A stretch of DNA of 64,000 nucleotides from Mesostigma viride (taxonomy: Eukaryota > Streptophyta > Mesostigmatophyceae > Mesostigmatales > Mesostigmataceae): positions 591,756 through 655,755 of the forward strand of contig RPFO01000418.1 in the NCBI GenBank assembly GCA_009746045.1, given 5' to 3'. The translations under genes and the position numbers were made by a program. Under the pieces are notes generated by a model. That model ran no database searches and was not told the DNA's origin. It worked only from the letters and a program-made list of their open reading frames with translations. Shown here in pieces: positions 10,404 through 21,740 of the stretch. Within the stretch, counting starts at the first letter, position 1; each line of letters opens with the position of its first letter.

Positions 10404-12448
10404 TTACGAAATAGACCCGCAAAAACGGACTGAACCTACGGTAGAGATGCTAGCAAACACGAAACGAACAGGGCCGGAGAAATCGGCAGGATGGTTGTAC
10501 TCGAGAGATGTGGAACCGGTCCCTCCGCTCGCAGCTGCTGTTGTCGGAGATGACATGGAGTGCATTTCGGAGACGCGGTACGGCCTGTCTTTGCCCGTAG
10601 AAATATACTGCCTTATTTGACTGCCCGATCTTTGAAACGCTACAAAAAAGGACTCGCCGGCCATAGGAACGCGAAGTCCAGTGCTTTCGATGGACACGAG
10701 GTTGCGTTGATATCCTTGACCTCTTGCGTGGTAGAATTTACCAACTCCGCTAGCCGGTAAAAACGAGGCGAGGCCCAGTCGCTCGCCGGTTCCGTAATTA
10801 AGGTACCTCCCAAACACATTAAGGTTCGGGTCAGTGACGGTAAGAACGTTGTCGTACAAAAACGGCCTAGCAGAGTCGTCCACCATCACGACGCCCGTGT
10901 TGATGTCCAAGGGCCGAACTCCGGACTGCTGGTATTGAAACAAGACGGCAAAGTCGACGCCAGTGTTGAAACGAATGTCCGTGAACACGCACATGCGAGA
11001 ATGTGCTTCCTCCAAACCCTTGATGGAGTAATAACTTCCGTTGAGCGTGAACAGATCGTCGGCGGAATTATCGGGCCCGAACTCAATCGTGTCTACCGCT
11101 GAACCCCCCAAAACCGTGGTTTGGTCCCACGTAGGGTGAATAATGCCAAATGTTGATCTCGCCGAATCGTCTCCAGAAAACGCGTACCACGAATAACCAG
11201 AGGGAACCGGAAACTTTGAAACCGTACGTGTCGTGATTTTTGAGCCAATAGGGAGACTTGCAAACAACCAATAGGTCTTCAAAGGTGTGAGGCTTGATCC
11301 ACCCGTTCCATCCGCAGGGTTTCCAGAGTTGTCCCACGTGCCATTTCGTCCGATCCATATTTTAGCGTCCGTATCGATAGCAAACATGTACGTCCCGTTT
11401 GCTGTGATGGAAGGCGTTACAGCGATGCTTTGGCCAGCCCCGTCAAACCTGTCTACTCCAAGCGTGAGGCCCCCGTGGTAACCCCTGTAACATCGAACTC
11501 GAAATAGAAACGGCCGTTGGGCAGAAAATCGCGCATATACACTCTTGCAGAGTTCCCGATGCCGTTTTCCCGTGCGGAAAGGCCGTTGTCGAGGAACGAC
11601 ACGCCGTTAAGATTGGAAGCCGAAACTGTGCCAGAGTTCATCACGTGAGTCCCATCCTCGTCCCAAGCATGGCTGCCGGGTATGTGGCCGTGAACACGGA
11701 TTAAATCCCTGCCCGAGCCCGACGATGTGTAGGGGTCGTTCATCGCAAGAGCGAGGCGGAGAGGACGAAGCGATCCGAACACGCCCAGACATAAAACAAT
11801 GTCGTCGATTTCAAACGAAGGTGATGTCCACACCCCGTCCCGTCCTCCGATGAAAAGGGAAGGGAGAGAAGGGAGATTAGGACTGTTTATCGTTACCGAC
11901 GACCCCTGAATCCCGTCAACGGCGACTCGGATTGTTGACAATAAACCGTCTGTCTCGAAGGTAACAACGAGGTAGTGCAGGTTTCCGTCAGCCAAGGTGA
12001 CGCCACCTGGAAGAGAAAGCAACACGTTGGAACCTTGTGGCGATCCAATCCCGTTTTTACGAGCGTGGATCGTTAGCGAGGAAGATGATGACAAAGAAAT
12101 CTGGTAGAAATTCGCAGCGTCCCCGTAACCGATGACTGCCCCAGTTCCCGTTGTCTTTAGTCGAAAACCGATCGAAAATGGACTTTCGTTGTTGGGAAAC
12201 GTCCCTGGCAGACTTGCGTACGCTCCGGACGAAGAGGAAGCCGCAATCTGTAGCATGTTATTTGCGAATAAGGAAGGTGGCACAGGGACGATAGTTGCTC
12301 GCCCTCCCGACCCGTTGTTCAGGCCAGATCCGTTTGAAAACGACCATCGGCCTAGAACTTCGCCTCCCAGGAGACCTGACTCGTCAGGATCGGTCCACGT
12401 TCCCAAGGAAAAACAATTTTGAGTCGAAATTCTCGTCATCTGCGACAA
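10404..12448 (-). pseudogene. LamG-like plus SPRY-like fibre segment, frameshifted
   Basis: Two minus-strand frames, 12448-11453 and 11387-10404, form one protein. The first holds a concanavalin-like (LamG) domain (GRWSFSNGSGLNN, then FSIGFRLKTTGTGAVIGYG and YLVVTFETDG) and ends in FYFEFDVTGVTTG. The second resumes with MFAIDTDAKIWIGRNGTW, which together is the pattern of a B30.2/SPRY domain split by a frameshift near 11450. The rest is beta-rich and ends next to the fibre-like gene at 10365. It may be the C-terminal part of the long array upstream, with a further frameshift near 12450-12520, or a separate gene. Carbohydrate binding is a reasonable inference for LamG domains but unproven here. 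Confidence 0.5.
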
Positions 12449-15400
12449 ATCGCGCGGTCGTTTTGTCCCTGCGCTAGTACATCCTCCAATGGCCCCAAAC
12501 GTCTCTTGTCGATGCTAACCAATATTTGCTGCGTTCGAAAAGTTTTCGTTGAAACGCAGACCAGACAAGGGGTCAAATGATCCCGTGTAAACACCTGCGC
12601 GATTGTTAAGCCCGACTGAAGTGTCCATAAAGAAAAACGATGCAATCGACGGGTTGTAAGCCTTAGAAAGATCTAGGGCGTCCATACTTGGTTGTTGGTA
12701 AGACTCTGGTTCCAAAACCGCACGTTATCCCAGTTTGCCTGGTCGCAGGTCGGAAAGCGTGCGTTCGTTCCAAGGGTAAGCGTTTTGGTCGTCAAGGTTT
12801 CGACACTTAGCGATGGTGCATTGCTCAAGGTCTTGAGCTCGCCGTCCACGTACATTTTGAAAAGCGAGTTGTTGTTCGTCGAATCCGCGGTCCTGGTAAC
12901 GAGAATGCGATACATCTGATTCGCATTAAGCGTAAGATTGTCGCTTGTCGCAACTTGCGCAGAAGATGAAGATAGATACACTTTTCCGGTCGAGTCGACG
13001 TTAAAAAGTAGCACGAGGTAGAAGGATTCCCAATGCCCAAATGCACGTTCCTCGATTCGCAGACGCGGTTAGAGTAAACTCGACGCCAATCGAAAACGGG
13101 TTCGTACCGCCCGAAAACCCGTCTGAAAGAGCAACGCTTGCGTATTGGGTGTTCCCGCCCTTGTCCTCGGGCATTTGAAGAAGGTTAGAAGCGTAGAAAG
13201 GCGCAGGGGAAAGCGTTAGAGAGTAACCGGACACTGTCCCTGTATTTGCCCCCGACGCACTGTTGAAAGTCCACAGAGCTTGCGAAAGCGGAGACGCGGT
13301 TTGAGTGTAAATGTGATCCACGTCCTTCTGCGTCACTTCAGTGTTCAAGAAACGGACGTTGTCCCACCGCGCCTGATTAGCCAGCCGGAAACGAGCGTTT
13401 GTACCGATTCGAAAGTCTTTCGTTGCGAGATTGTGACGGATTAGGAGAGGTGAGGTCTTCAAAGTCTTCGGCGCGCCGTTGATCCACAATTTAAACAGCG
13501 AGTTATTCGTTGACGAGTCGGATGTCCGGCTTACAACAATGTTGTAAGTTGTGGAAACCAAAAACGAGTAGTCGTCCGAAGTAGCGACTTGATTCGTATC
13601 GTCGCACACTAGAAGTTTTCCCGTAGAGTCGACAAGCAGGTAGTGACATGCAGTCCCCGCCCCGGCTGGCCGTATGACCAGATGCATGTGTAAGGGTGCG
13701 AGGTACTAAGAAGCGTAAAGTCCACGGCAACCGTGAACACAGACGACGAGAACTCGGTCCCGAGAGTAACAGTTGCGAATTTTGAATTCCCGCCAAGATC
13801 TTCAGGGATGGCAAGTGATCCAGATGCGGCGCTAGTGTCTGCGAAAGAGTCAGTGCGCTGCCGGTTGCCGAACCCGTGTTTGCGCCGTTGAAAGCATCAA
13901 AACTCCATCGCCCGATAGGGCTTATTTGAATACCGGGAGTTCCCAGTCCGAGCATCGAGTTCACCATCGACTGTGTGAACGCCGTGTTGAAGTAACGAAT
14001 GTTGTCCCAACGACAAGGGTGGCAAGAACTATATCTTGCGTTGGTACCGAGGCGAAACACTTTGTTCGTGATATCAGAATACTTGATCGTCTGAAACCCG
14101 TACGTCGTAGATCCTGTGTTCAGCGTCTTCTGCACCCCGTCAACCCAAAGTCGAATGAGAGTGTTGTTGTTGGTTGCGTCCGAGGTTCTCGACACGGTAA
14201 CATTGTACCATCTTCCGGTGACAAACTTAAATGTGTCCGTGGTGTACGCCATCGCGTTGCCTGAACCGATTTCAAGCCTGCCTTCTAGTCCAGTGCTCCC
14301 GTTTACGTAACAAAAGTGACCGTTTCCAGAACCCGTGACGTCTCCATACGCCCAAATAGTCGTCTGTTTGCGCCTGAAAGGCTGTCAAAGTATATGTCTG
14401 TGGATATTGTAAAGGCGTTCAAACCCGCTTGAAATCCCGACCCCAGTGTCACTTGAGCGTAATGAGTGTTTAAACCGGTGTCAATATCGGTTTTCAGCTG
14501 CCCTGCCGCCCTGCGGTGTTTGTGCTCATGTTCGTGATCGCAAGCGCTTCCGTCTGCGTCCCAGAATTCGCACCTGATAACGCGTTGAAGTTCCATTGAC
14601 CCACGACAGTAGCGGGCATGGTAGCCTGAGGATAAACGCCGTTAGACAAGTCCACGATTTCCTGTGCCGTCAATTCGCGATCAAAGATGCGAACACTATC
14701 CCACGCTGCGTTCAGAGCGACTCGGCTGACATCGAACTGGCCGATAGTCAAGTTCGGACTTGAGCTCGTCTGAGACGGAACGTTTACAGTGTTGTTAAGA
14801 GAATACTTGACGCCGTTGATCCAAAGAAAGTAGCGAAGGGACGTGCTAGCCGCCCCTGCTACGTGCGTGAAGATCATCCGGTAGGTCGTGCTCGTTGCGA
14901 ACGTCTGCTGGCTTTGGAAAGAAGCGACGCCGCTTCCATTTGTCCCGTTGGAAAGAACGGCCCACGTACTCGTGCCGTTTGGGGAGTATACATAAACCCG
15001 CGAAGTTCCGTCTCCGTACCTAAAGATCTCAGGGCTTCCGCTTGTAGAAGGAGTCTTAAACGTGACGGAGATCGTCCATGTTGAACCAAGGTTTGGAAGA
15101 CCCGAGGCGTAACTAGCTTGGTAGTAGTTTTGCGTCGTGGTGGACGTCGTTAGCACCAGCTGATTGTTCGAGTAGATCATGTCTGTCCCGAACTGCACCA
15201 TCGCATTAGATGAGAGTTTGTCCCACTGCTTGCGAGTGACCCGTTTGTAAACGAGTAATGAGATAAAGACTGTTCTGTACCCACACCACCTGTGACTTCC
15301 TGAGTCGAAAAGGCCTGGTTATAGAAAGATATATTGTCCCACACAGCAGAACTGGTTGTCGAGAACCTTGCGTTCGTCCCGAGTCGCAGTGTTTTGACGC

Positions 15401-16709
15401 TCAAGTTTTCCAATGCCAGTGTCTGTTCCGTTTTCAAAGTTTTCTGGGTTCCGTCGATCCACAACCTGAACAATGCGTTGTTGGAGGTCGCGTCAGTGGT
15501 ACGAGATACAGCGATTGCATACTTTCGGTTGGCCGAAAGTGTCAAGTCGTCTGTACAGGCCACAGTTGCTGAACTGGTCGAGAGTAGCAACTTGCCAGTG
15601 TTGTCGATAGCGAGGTACACACACGGTGTGCCGATGTTCGGATCACCGTATGCCCATATAACCGTATATTGCGTAACGGATGTCACCGTGAACTCCGTGT
15701 AGATGCTGAACGCCGAGAGTCCCCCGTTGAAGTCGTTACCAAGACTCGCCATCGCATACGAAGCGTTCCCGCCCGCGTCCTCGGCTAGCGTGAGGGCGTT
15801 CGAAGTAGGAGATACGCCGGGGGCAAATGTAAGAGAGTACCCTGACGCGGTTCCCGTATTTGCTCCGGTCGCAGAATCAAAGTTCCACAAGCCCGGGGTG
15901 GGAGGGTCGACGTAGATGTTTGTGTACCGATCAACTTGCAATTGGTTAAGTTGAGAGTTGAAGAACGCAACGTTGTCCCACTTTGCCGCGCTTCCAAACT
16001 TGTAAGCATCGTTTGTACCCAATCGAAGTTTCTTCGACGTGATGTTGAGTTGGGTAACTGTCTCATTGGTTGCTAGAAGTCTAGGCACTCCGTTGATCCA
16101 GACAGTGAAAAGAGAGTTGTTGTTACTTGCATCCGTTGAACGCGACAAGATGATATTTGTCAACGTGTTTGTCGCGAGCTGGTAGTCCATTATTGGGACC
16201 TTTGCCGTGTGAGTTGCGAGCTCAATCGCTCCTGACGAATGAGCGAGCAGGAAGTAACAGGGAGAGGATCCGGAAGGATCTCCGTATGCCCAAATGACTG
16301 TGTACGGCTGGGAATTCCCCACAAGCGCAAAGTTGCATGCGATTGTGAACGAAGAGAGGCCAGAATTGAACTCAGGGCCCAAAACAACCTCGGCGTAGGT
16401 ATAGTTGCCCCCAGCGTCTTCTTGAAGAGACAGAAGAGCGCCAGATGGGGAAACGCCGTTAGAAAACGTCATCACGGCCGATTGATATTCGCCCGTGTTT
16501 GAACCGTCGTTCGCGTTGAAACTCCAAAACCCGCTTGGGGTAGGAGGAGCGTTAGTGACCGCGCCGTTCACAAACGAAATAGCGTGCCCTGATGTTTTTT
16601 GGAAAGAATCATCCATGTACGCAACTAATGCCGATCCTTTATTGGATCCCAAGTCGACCTCGACGAGTTCTCGAAAGGCTCCCAAGTACACATCTGCATC
16701 GCGACGAAA
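12449..16709 (-). pseudogene. Tandem LamG-like (concanavalin fold) module array, multiply frameshifted; continues the gene starting at 20794
   Basis: Frames 16709-15177, 15201-14494, 14596-14303, 14252-13503, 13687-13001, 13014-12673 and 12715-12515 overlap end to end and carry about six copies of a roughly 220-residue module. Each module has GxWxFxxxxGANTG, a strand set (YAxxxLGxxFxxGLxxFxI, YTVIWAYGDP), SRTxDATNNxLFxxWIxGxxKTL, LRLGTNARF and WDNxxFxN. These are LamG/pentraxin-like beta sandwiches, used for glycan or protein binding. Shifts between frames occur near 15190, 14540, 14290, 13600, 13010 and 12700, so the copy is dead. The first frame joins in phase with the segment upstream of mobile element 1, so it is the same gene. 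Confidence 0.6.
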
Positions 16710-18673
16710 TCGGGGTTCTTTGAACGGAGTTTCTTCTATACGTGAATGCGGGAACAAGAGGCCGCTGGATGAGCGGCTTATAGGTCGCAGTGTTTACTCG
16801 TAGCTGTTTGGCTAGAGCTTTTGTGATTAGTAGATGCAATATAGTGCATGGTTGAAAAATGAATTAAATAAAATGTGCGTTCCGCGCTTGGGTTGATTAT
16901 ACCCGGGCGGAACGGGGCGTGAGGTGCAGTGCCCCTGAAAAGAACAACCTACGCATTATTTAATACTAGCCGTGCAGATTCGGGATATTCTACCCCCGGT
17001 CTGTACGGTTAGCGTCTTACTAGCATCCACTAAACATAAGGGTTTAATGACGTCAGTTAGCTAGGGATAAGGGAGGTTTTGCGACTAAAAGCCGCTCTGG
17101 CTGGTTTTGTCGGCCTCTTTCTTTGCTCGTTGTCGTTGCGGCGGCAGCCGCAGCTATGGGTGCTGCGGAGCAAAATCCCAAAAGCACTGGTTGCACTGGC
17201 CACTTGGCCAGTGGTGAGACTTCCAGTTGTTAACCGGCCAGGCGTAGTTCCTCGCCCGGTTAACTAAAAGAAAAGAAAAAGATTACCTCCGGTCCGCACC
17301 TTTTCCCCAGCTTGGGGTCTTTGGTGGGCCGGATGCCGTGACAGGTGCTCAACTGTCGCTTGGTCGGCCCAGTGCGCGAGCTGGTGCTCCGTACCTGGGG
17401 ATGCTTGCACCCCGGGTTGGAGCCGGATGGCTGGCACTGGCGACCCGTGTCTCGGTCCGCGGCCTGCGGCTTTTTCTTCGGAAATTGCTGCTGGCCAGCA
17501 AACTTTGCAATTGCCTTCCGCCGAGGGGGGGGTGGTTGGGGCTGGGGACGGCGATGGGAAAAGCGTCTAAGCTAGAAATTTTTTCCCCACGCATAGAAAC
17601 CTCGGGGGGGAATGCGGTCTTGGCTGAACGGACTCTCGTTCAGCCAGGTGCCTGGGGCTGTGGCCTCGGGCATCCGGGCTGGCGGGGCCTGGGCTAGGTC
17701 CACGTTTTTTCTCGAAGCACCCCGGGTCTATGGGGAGACGGCCATAGCGGTACCGACTCGGGGCCCCGAGAGGGGTCATGATAGGCTGGCCGTGCGCAAT
17801 CGCAGTGCAAATGCGCTGGGCCTTTTTGGGCCTGGCCATGCATCCACAGCCGCCGGGCACACGCCTCCCGATGTGGGGGGGCTCCCGTTTTGCGGCAGGG
17901 CGGTCACTTGTGACAACGAGCAAGGTGGAGTGCGGCTTCAAGGGAAAGCCAGGGCGGGGGTGATTGGGCCACGTACTTCATGAAGGGCCTTGAACGGCGT
18001 GCCTCCGGGCATGTCAATTAGTGTCACATGTATGCTTCCACTTATTGTTTTAATGAAGATGCTGGTTTTTGTGGGAGCTACGTGGGACATGAATCGGGGT
18101 TCTTTGAACGGAGTTTCTTCTATACGTGAATGCGGGAACAAGAGGCCGCTGGATGAGCGGCTTATAGGTCGCAGTGTTTACTCGTAGCTGTTTGGCTAGA
18201 GCTTTTGTGATTAGTAGATGCAATATAGTGCATGGTTGAAAAATGAATTAAATAAAATGTGCGTTCCGCGCTTGGGTTGATTATACCCGGGCGGAACGGG
18301 GCGTGAGGTGCAGTGCCCCTGAAAAGAACAACCTACGCATTATTTAATACTAGCCGTGCAGATTCGGGATATTCTACCCCCGGTCTGTACGGTTAGCGTC
18401 TTACTAGCATCCACTAAACATAAGGGTTTAATGACGTCAGTTAGCTAGGGATAAGGGAGGTTTTGCGACTAAAAGCCGCTCTGGCTGGTTTTGTCGGCCT
18501 CTTTCTTTGCTCCCCACCCACCCACCCTTGTCTTGGTTGCCTCTAGGGCCACGTACTTCATGAAGGGCCTTGAACGGCGTGCCTCCGGGCATGTCAATTA
18601 GTGTCACATGTATGCTTCCACTTATTGTTTTAATGAAGATGCTGGTTTTTGTGGGAGCTACGTGGGACATGAA
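16710..18673 (+). mobile_element. Non-autonomous DIRS/PAT/Ngaro-like element 1 with split direct repeats
   Basis: Layout A1 - unique - B1 - A2 - short spacer - B2: A1 16710-17128 and A2 18094-18512 (419 bp each), B1 17966-18093 and B2 18546-18673 (128 bp each). The copies look near identical. B1 abuts A2 directly. The unique core (17129-17965) is GC-rich, holds no reverse transcriptase or recombinase, and gives no convincing gene. Deleting exactly 1,964 bp puts the two halves of the surrounding viral gene back in one frame with no target duplication left over, as expected for tyrosine-recombinase insertion. A second, diverged member with the same layout lies at 56630-58625. A tandem duplication with internal deletion is the alternative, but two independent copies argue against it. 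Confidence 0.7.
18510..18530 (-). other. G-quadruplex-type tract between A2 and B2 of element 1
   Basis: The plus strand reads CCCCACCCACCCACCC, so the minus strand has four G-runs separated by single T bases, a classic quadruplex pattern. The same tract is at the same place in element 2, although the rest of the spacer differs. Confidence 0.7.
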
Positions 18674-20794
18674 ATAGATATCGTCGATTGAAGAACCGTC
18701 TGGTGCATAGATGATGGAATGAGTGTCAGTAGAGTCACCAGCCGCTTTTGTAAGAGGAGAATCGCCCGTCCCTGTGACGGGTGTCATAAGATTGGTTTCG
18801 TCGACAGAAGGAACGATATACCCCTTTTCTGTTTGCTCGTGAGCAAACGTGAGAGGAGTGCGAATTCGCTTCACAGTCGACTCTTCAACTCCAATTTTAA
18901 GAATGGCGAGGTTAGTGAATTTAAATCCCGATAGATATCTCGCGTTCGTCGGAGAATACGTAGCGAAGTAGAAGTCTGCATCGTCGACGAATGACACGGG
19001 TCGCAGGAGTGACTGTACCAACAATCCGTTGCAATACAACGACCACGTGTCTGAGATCCGAGTCAAGCATACGCGATTCCAAGCGTCTAAACGCAGATAG
19101 GATTCGGAAAAGGATGCGTTAGTAGTGAGGCCGTCGATTGTGAGATGAACGCCAGTGTCAACAGAGAAGGACACGGATCCTCCTGACGTTGGCGGAAAAC
19201 ACCCATAGCTGAAGATGCCGACTCCAGGAATGGGAATCGATGCAGGGAAGAACACATCCAGCAAAATGGTCATGTCGGTCGTGGAAGGAAACCCCTTTCC
19301 TCCGATCGCGGCTTTGAACCCTTCCGAGTCTGCGCTTTGAGGATGGTAAGAGATGACTCTGTCGCTGATCGAGAAATCGTCTGTGCTAGAAGCCGTTGAC
19401 ATCTTCATCTCTACGCCGGATACACGATCGAACGGGCGATTTCCGTCAAAATCCCAAAACGACTTGACAGATTCGTACGGAATTCCCTCCAGATCTCCTC
19501 CCTTCGTGTACACTTCGATTGGCTTCAGGTCGCTAAAGTTCCCTCGAGAATCCTTTGCGGCCAAGTACACGGAGTACGGCCGCCCTTCTAAAAGACCCGG
19601 GAAAACAAACTCGTTTGACATTACTGCATCGTTCCCTTGCATCGTGTCTGTTTTTCTCGACAAGAAACCTTCAGGAGAGGTTTCATTGCCAATAAGAGAG
19701 CTCGCAAGGATGTCGGACCTCCTGCCCTGGTAAGCGTGAGCGGCAACAACAAGGTTGTTCTGTTCTGGGTCGACGAAGTCGTGGCGAACAGAAATGGAGG
19801 AGTCAGAGACGGTTGTTGCAGCCGGCTCGGGGTTGGAAGTCGGTGGAGAAAGATCCGATTCGAGGTCGGTCTTGGTACCAGAAAGAACAATGTTGATTGA
19901 AGAGACGGTGTCGGTGACAGTGCCTGAAATAGTAAGTCTCACGCGGACGCTGTAAGGCTTGTTCTTCGCAAGATCGATCTTCTTGTGATTGGGAAGCGCA
20001 ATGTTTGAAACCAAAGACCAGCTTCCATTCCACGACATCGCGATCTGGCCTGTAGTTACAATTCTCGAGACCTCGCGTGCGTGGGAAACCGTCTCCGCCG
20101 CTATGTCGCACACTTCCACTTCGACAGCCGCCGTGGTCTGAACCGGCGGGGCAGGAGCGGGAACACCTTGTACGGTCACCCAAATGGAGTCTATGAATAG
20201 ATCGGTTTCCGGCTTAAACGCGTATTTTGGAGCTACGTCAGGGTTTGCGAGGAATCCGCTGATGCACGTGTCGAGGAAGGCTCCCGAAAGCACTTCCGCT
20301 CGTGTGATCGAACGCGAGAATGCAGACGATCGAAATTGTCCGCGTTCAGTGACGGAATCTGACACCCATTTGTTTTGAAACGCGTCGTAGACGAGTCCCA
20401 TGCCATCCGCTGCACCTGTCGTGTCAACATTTAAAAGAGTCGCGAGCGTCTCAGTTCCCGACCAGCCCGGAAAGAGGTCGGCGTATGCTTTTGGTACGAG
20501 ATGATCATTCGGCGCATTGTCGTATTCAAGACGACTCGCAAACGGGAGTCTCAAAAACGAGCGGACTACAAGATCGCCGATAATGTTCACGTTCTGCTGA
20601 AACTCCCAGACGCCGCCTTCATCGCTCATGTACGGAAGCGCCATGTCTCCGTGATACGTGTAAGCCAGATACCATTGTTCTTCCATCTTTCTCTCTAGCC
20701 GGAGAGAGTGGTTCACGACTCTCAGTCTCCACAAGGAGCCGTCCGCGCCTTCGAGGTTGAGCGCTTTCGCGCGGACGACGCCGCATTCAGCCAT
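18674..20794 (-). pseudogene. N-terminal part of the long fibre/LamG protein, interrupted by element 1
   Basis: ATG 20794 (MAECGVVRAKALNL) is preferred over 20824. About 707 codons are open up to the element at 18673. The N-terminal 120 residues resemble the start of the fibre-like gene at 10365, including a PNDHLVPKAYADLF motif of the fibre type. A fibronectin-like segment follows (RPYSVYLAAKDSRGNFSDLKPIEVYTKG), then a LamG-like domain (VKSFWDFDGNRPFDRVSG, MTILLDVFFP, WSLYCNGLLVQ). The frame then enters element 1 and would end in mobile DNA. The rest of the gene continues at 16709. Before decay the protein was probably over 2,000 residues, a likely virion surface fibre. Confidence 0.6.
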
Positions 20795-20870
20795 GGTTGT
20801 TAAAACATAAACAAAAAATTGCACGCGATATTAACGCGGTAAATTTTTGTGCAAGGATTATGTTATCAGG

Positions 20871-21074
20871 ATGTCCTTTGTCGAAACTCTTATCAAGCTG
20901 GTTCTCTTGCTTTTCGTGATGTATGTCAACGCCGGTCTTGCCCTTGTCCATGCTTCTGAAGACTTGAGCTCTCGAAAAAACACGGATCCTAAAGAGTGGA
21001 TTAAGTTGGTTCTCAAACTTCCGATAGACAAGATACCTGGCATGTTGGAAAAAATTAATTACGACGAAAAGTAA
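20871..21074 (+). CDS. Small membrane protein with N-terminal hydrophobic segment
   Basis: ATG 20871 (MSFVETL) gives 67 residues. A hydrophobic helix (LIKLVLLLFVMYVNAGLALVHA) could be a signal anchor or cleavable signal peptide. A charged C-terminal part (KEWIKLVLKLPIDKIPGMLEKI) follows. It is 76 bases from the divergent fibre gene start at 20794 and 24 bases ahead of another small membrane gene on the same strand. No family recognised. Confidence 0.55.
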   Translation: MSFVETLIKLVLLLFVMYVNAGLALVHASEDLSSRKNTDPKEWIKLVLKLPIDKIPGMLEKINYDEK

Positions 21075-21098
21075 TTTTATTACCATAATAAATAAATA

Positions 21099-21395
21099 AT
21101 GGACCCCTTTTTACGGATAGCTCTTGTGCTGGTCGTGGTTTTCTTGATTCTCTCGCTGATCGTGAATCTCGCTGGAGAAGAGCTTGCGAAAAAACTTTGC
21201 GAGTGGTTTGGCAAGGAGGACTCTGAAAAGTGCGCAGAACATGTATTCAATGTATTAAATGTAATCGCTTTGCCCCTGTTGGCCTTGTTCGCTGCTGCAG
21301 GGGTGGTCACAAAATGGCAGTCCTATACGGACCAAAGGACAATTGCTAAAGCCGCTCAACTTAAGTTGAATAAGAGCAAGACCGTAAAACCGTGA
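21099..21395 (+). CDS. Small two-helix membrane protein
   Basis: 98 residues from ATG 21099, which follows an AT-rich run (TAATAAATAAATAATGG) of the type before several putative late genes here. Helix 1 is residues 5-25 (LRIALVLVVVFLILSLIVNLA) and helix 2 about residues 52-70 (VLNVIALPLLALFAAAGVV). Between them is a charged loop with two cysteines (KLCEWFGKEDSEKCAEH) that could form a disulfide. A basic tail follows. Probably a virion membrane protein. The gene converges on the one ending at 21361 and overlaps it by 35 bases. Confidence 0.6.
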   Translation: MDPFLRIALVLVVVFLILSLIVNLAGEELAKKLCEWFGKEDSEKCAEHVFNVLNVIALPLLALFAAAGVVTKWQSYTDQRTIAKAAQLKLNKSKTVKP

Positions 21396-21711
21396 AAAAC
21401 AAAGAGGGGATCAGTGCAACCCTTTTGATAAGCGCGTTTGCGGCTAAAACAACAGTCAACCACACAAACGCCGTCTGGACCATTACATGAACACTCTCGA
21501 AGCGGCTCTCGATGATTTCTTTGCAATGAATGGGGTTGGCGTCCCACACGTCCGAAGTCGTGTGTGTCATGGCCGCGCATATGTCGCTTTCTGGCATACT
21601 CATCCAGAACCCAAATGAGGCAATAGGCGGGCCTTTCATAAACAACTTTCGCAGCGGAGAAGATACACATGCCTCGTAAACATATTCCAACGCCCAAAGG
21701 GCCCCCTTCAT
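21361..21711 (-). CDS. Small protein with C-terminal transmembrane helix
   Basis: 116 residues. The N-terminal 80 residues contain four cysteines (EACVSS, ICAAM, HCKE) and a conserved-looking soluble part. Residues 85-105 form a likely transmembrane helix (TAFVWLTVVLAANALI). The design, a small disulfide-capable domain plus a C-terminal anchor, resembles entry-complex or membrane proteins of giant viruses in general form only. I recognise no specific family. The 3' end overlaps the convergent gene at 21395. Confidence 0.5.
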   Translation of the reverse strand: MKGALWALEYVYEACVSSPLRKLFMKGPPIASFGFWMSMPESDICAAMTHTTSDVWDANPIHCKEIIESRFESVHVMVQTAFVWLTVVLAANALIKRVALIPSLFFTVLRSCSYST

Positions 21712-21740
21712 CTGACCTACCTTAATTAATCCTCTGAAAA

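Noticed and set aside
17338..17983. Frames of 119-124 codons in the core of element 1
   Set aside because: GC-rich shadow-type composition on both strands with no motif; no counterpart in the core of element 2.
18546..18673. Ubiquitin-like peptide TSIFIKTISGSIHVTL read from the B repeats of element 1 on the minus strand
   Set aside because: The resemblance covers about 14 residues only. In element 2 the same nucleotide block is kept but the peptide diverges after six residues, so conservation is at DNA level and coding is unlikely.
16710..18673. Interpretation of the in-frame insertions as spliced or self-splicing introns
   Set aside because: No GT-AG borders fit the restored junctions, no group I or II core is visible, and the internal A/B repeat layout is that of a mobile element. 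Splicing would still need transcript data to exclude fully.
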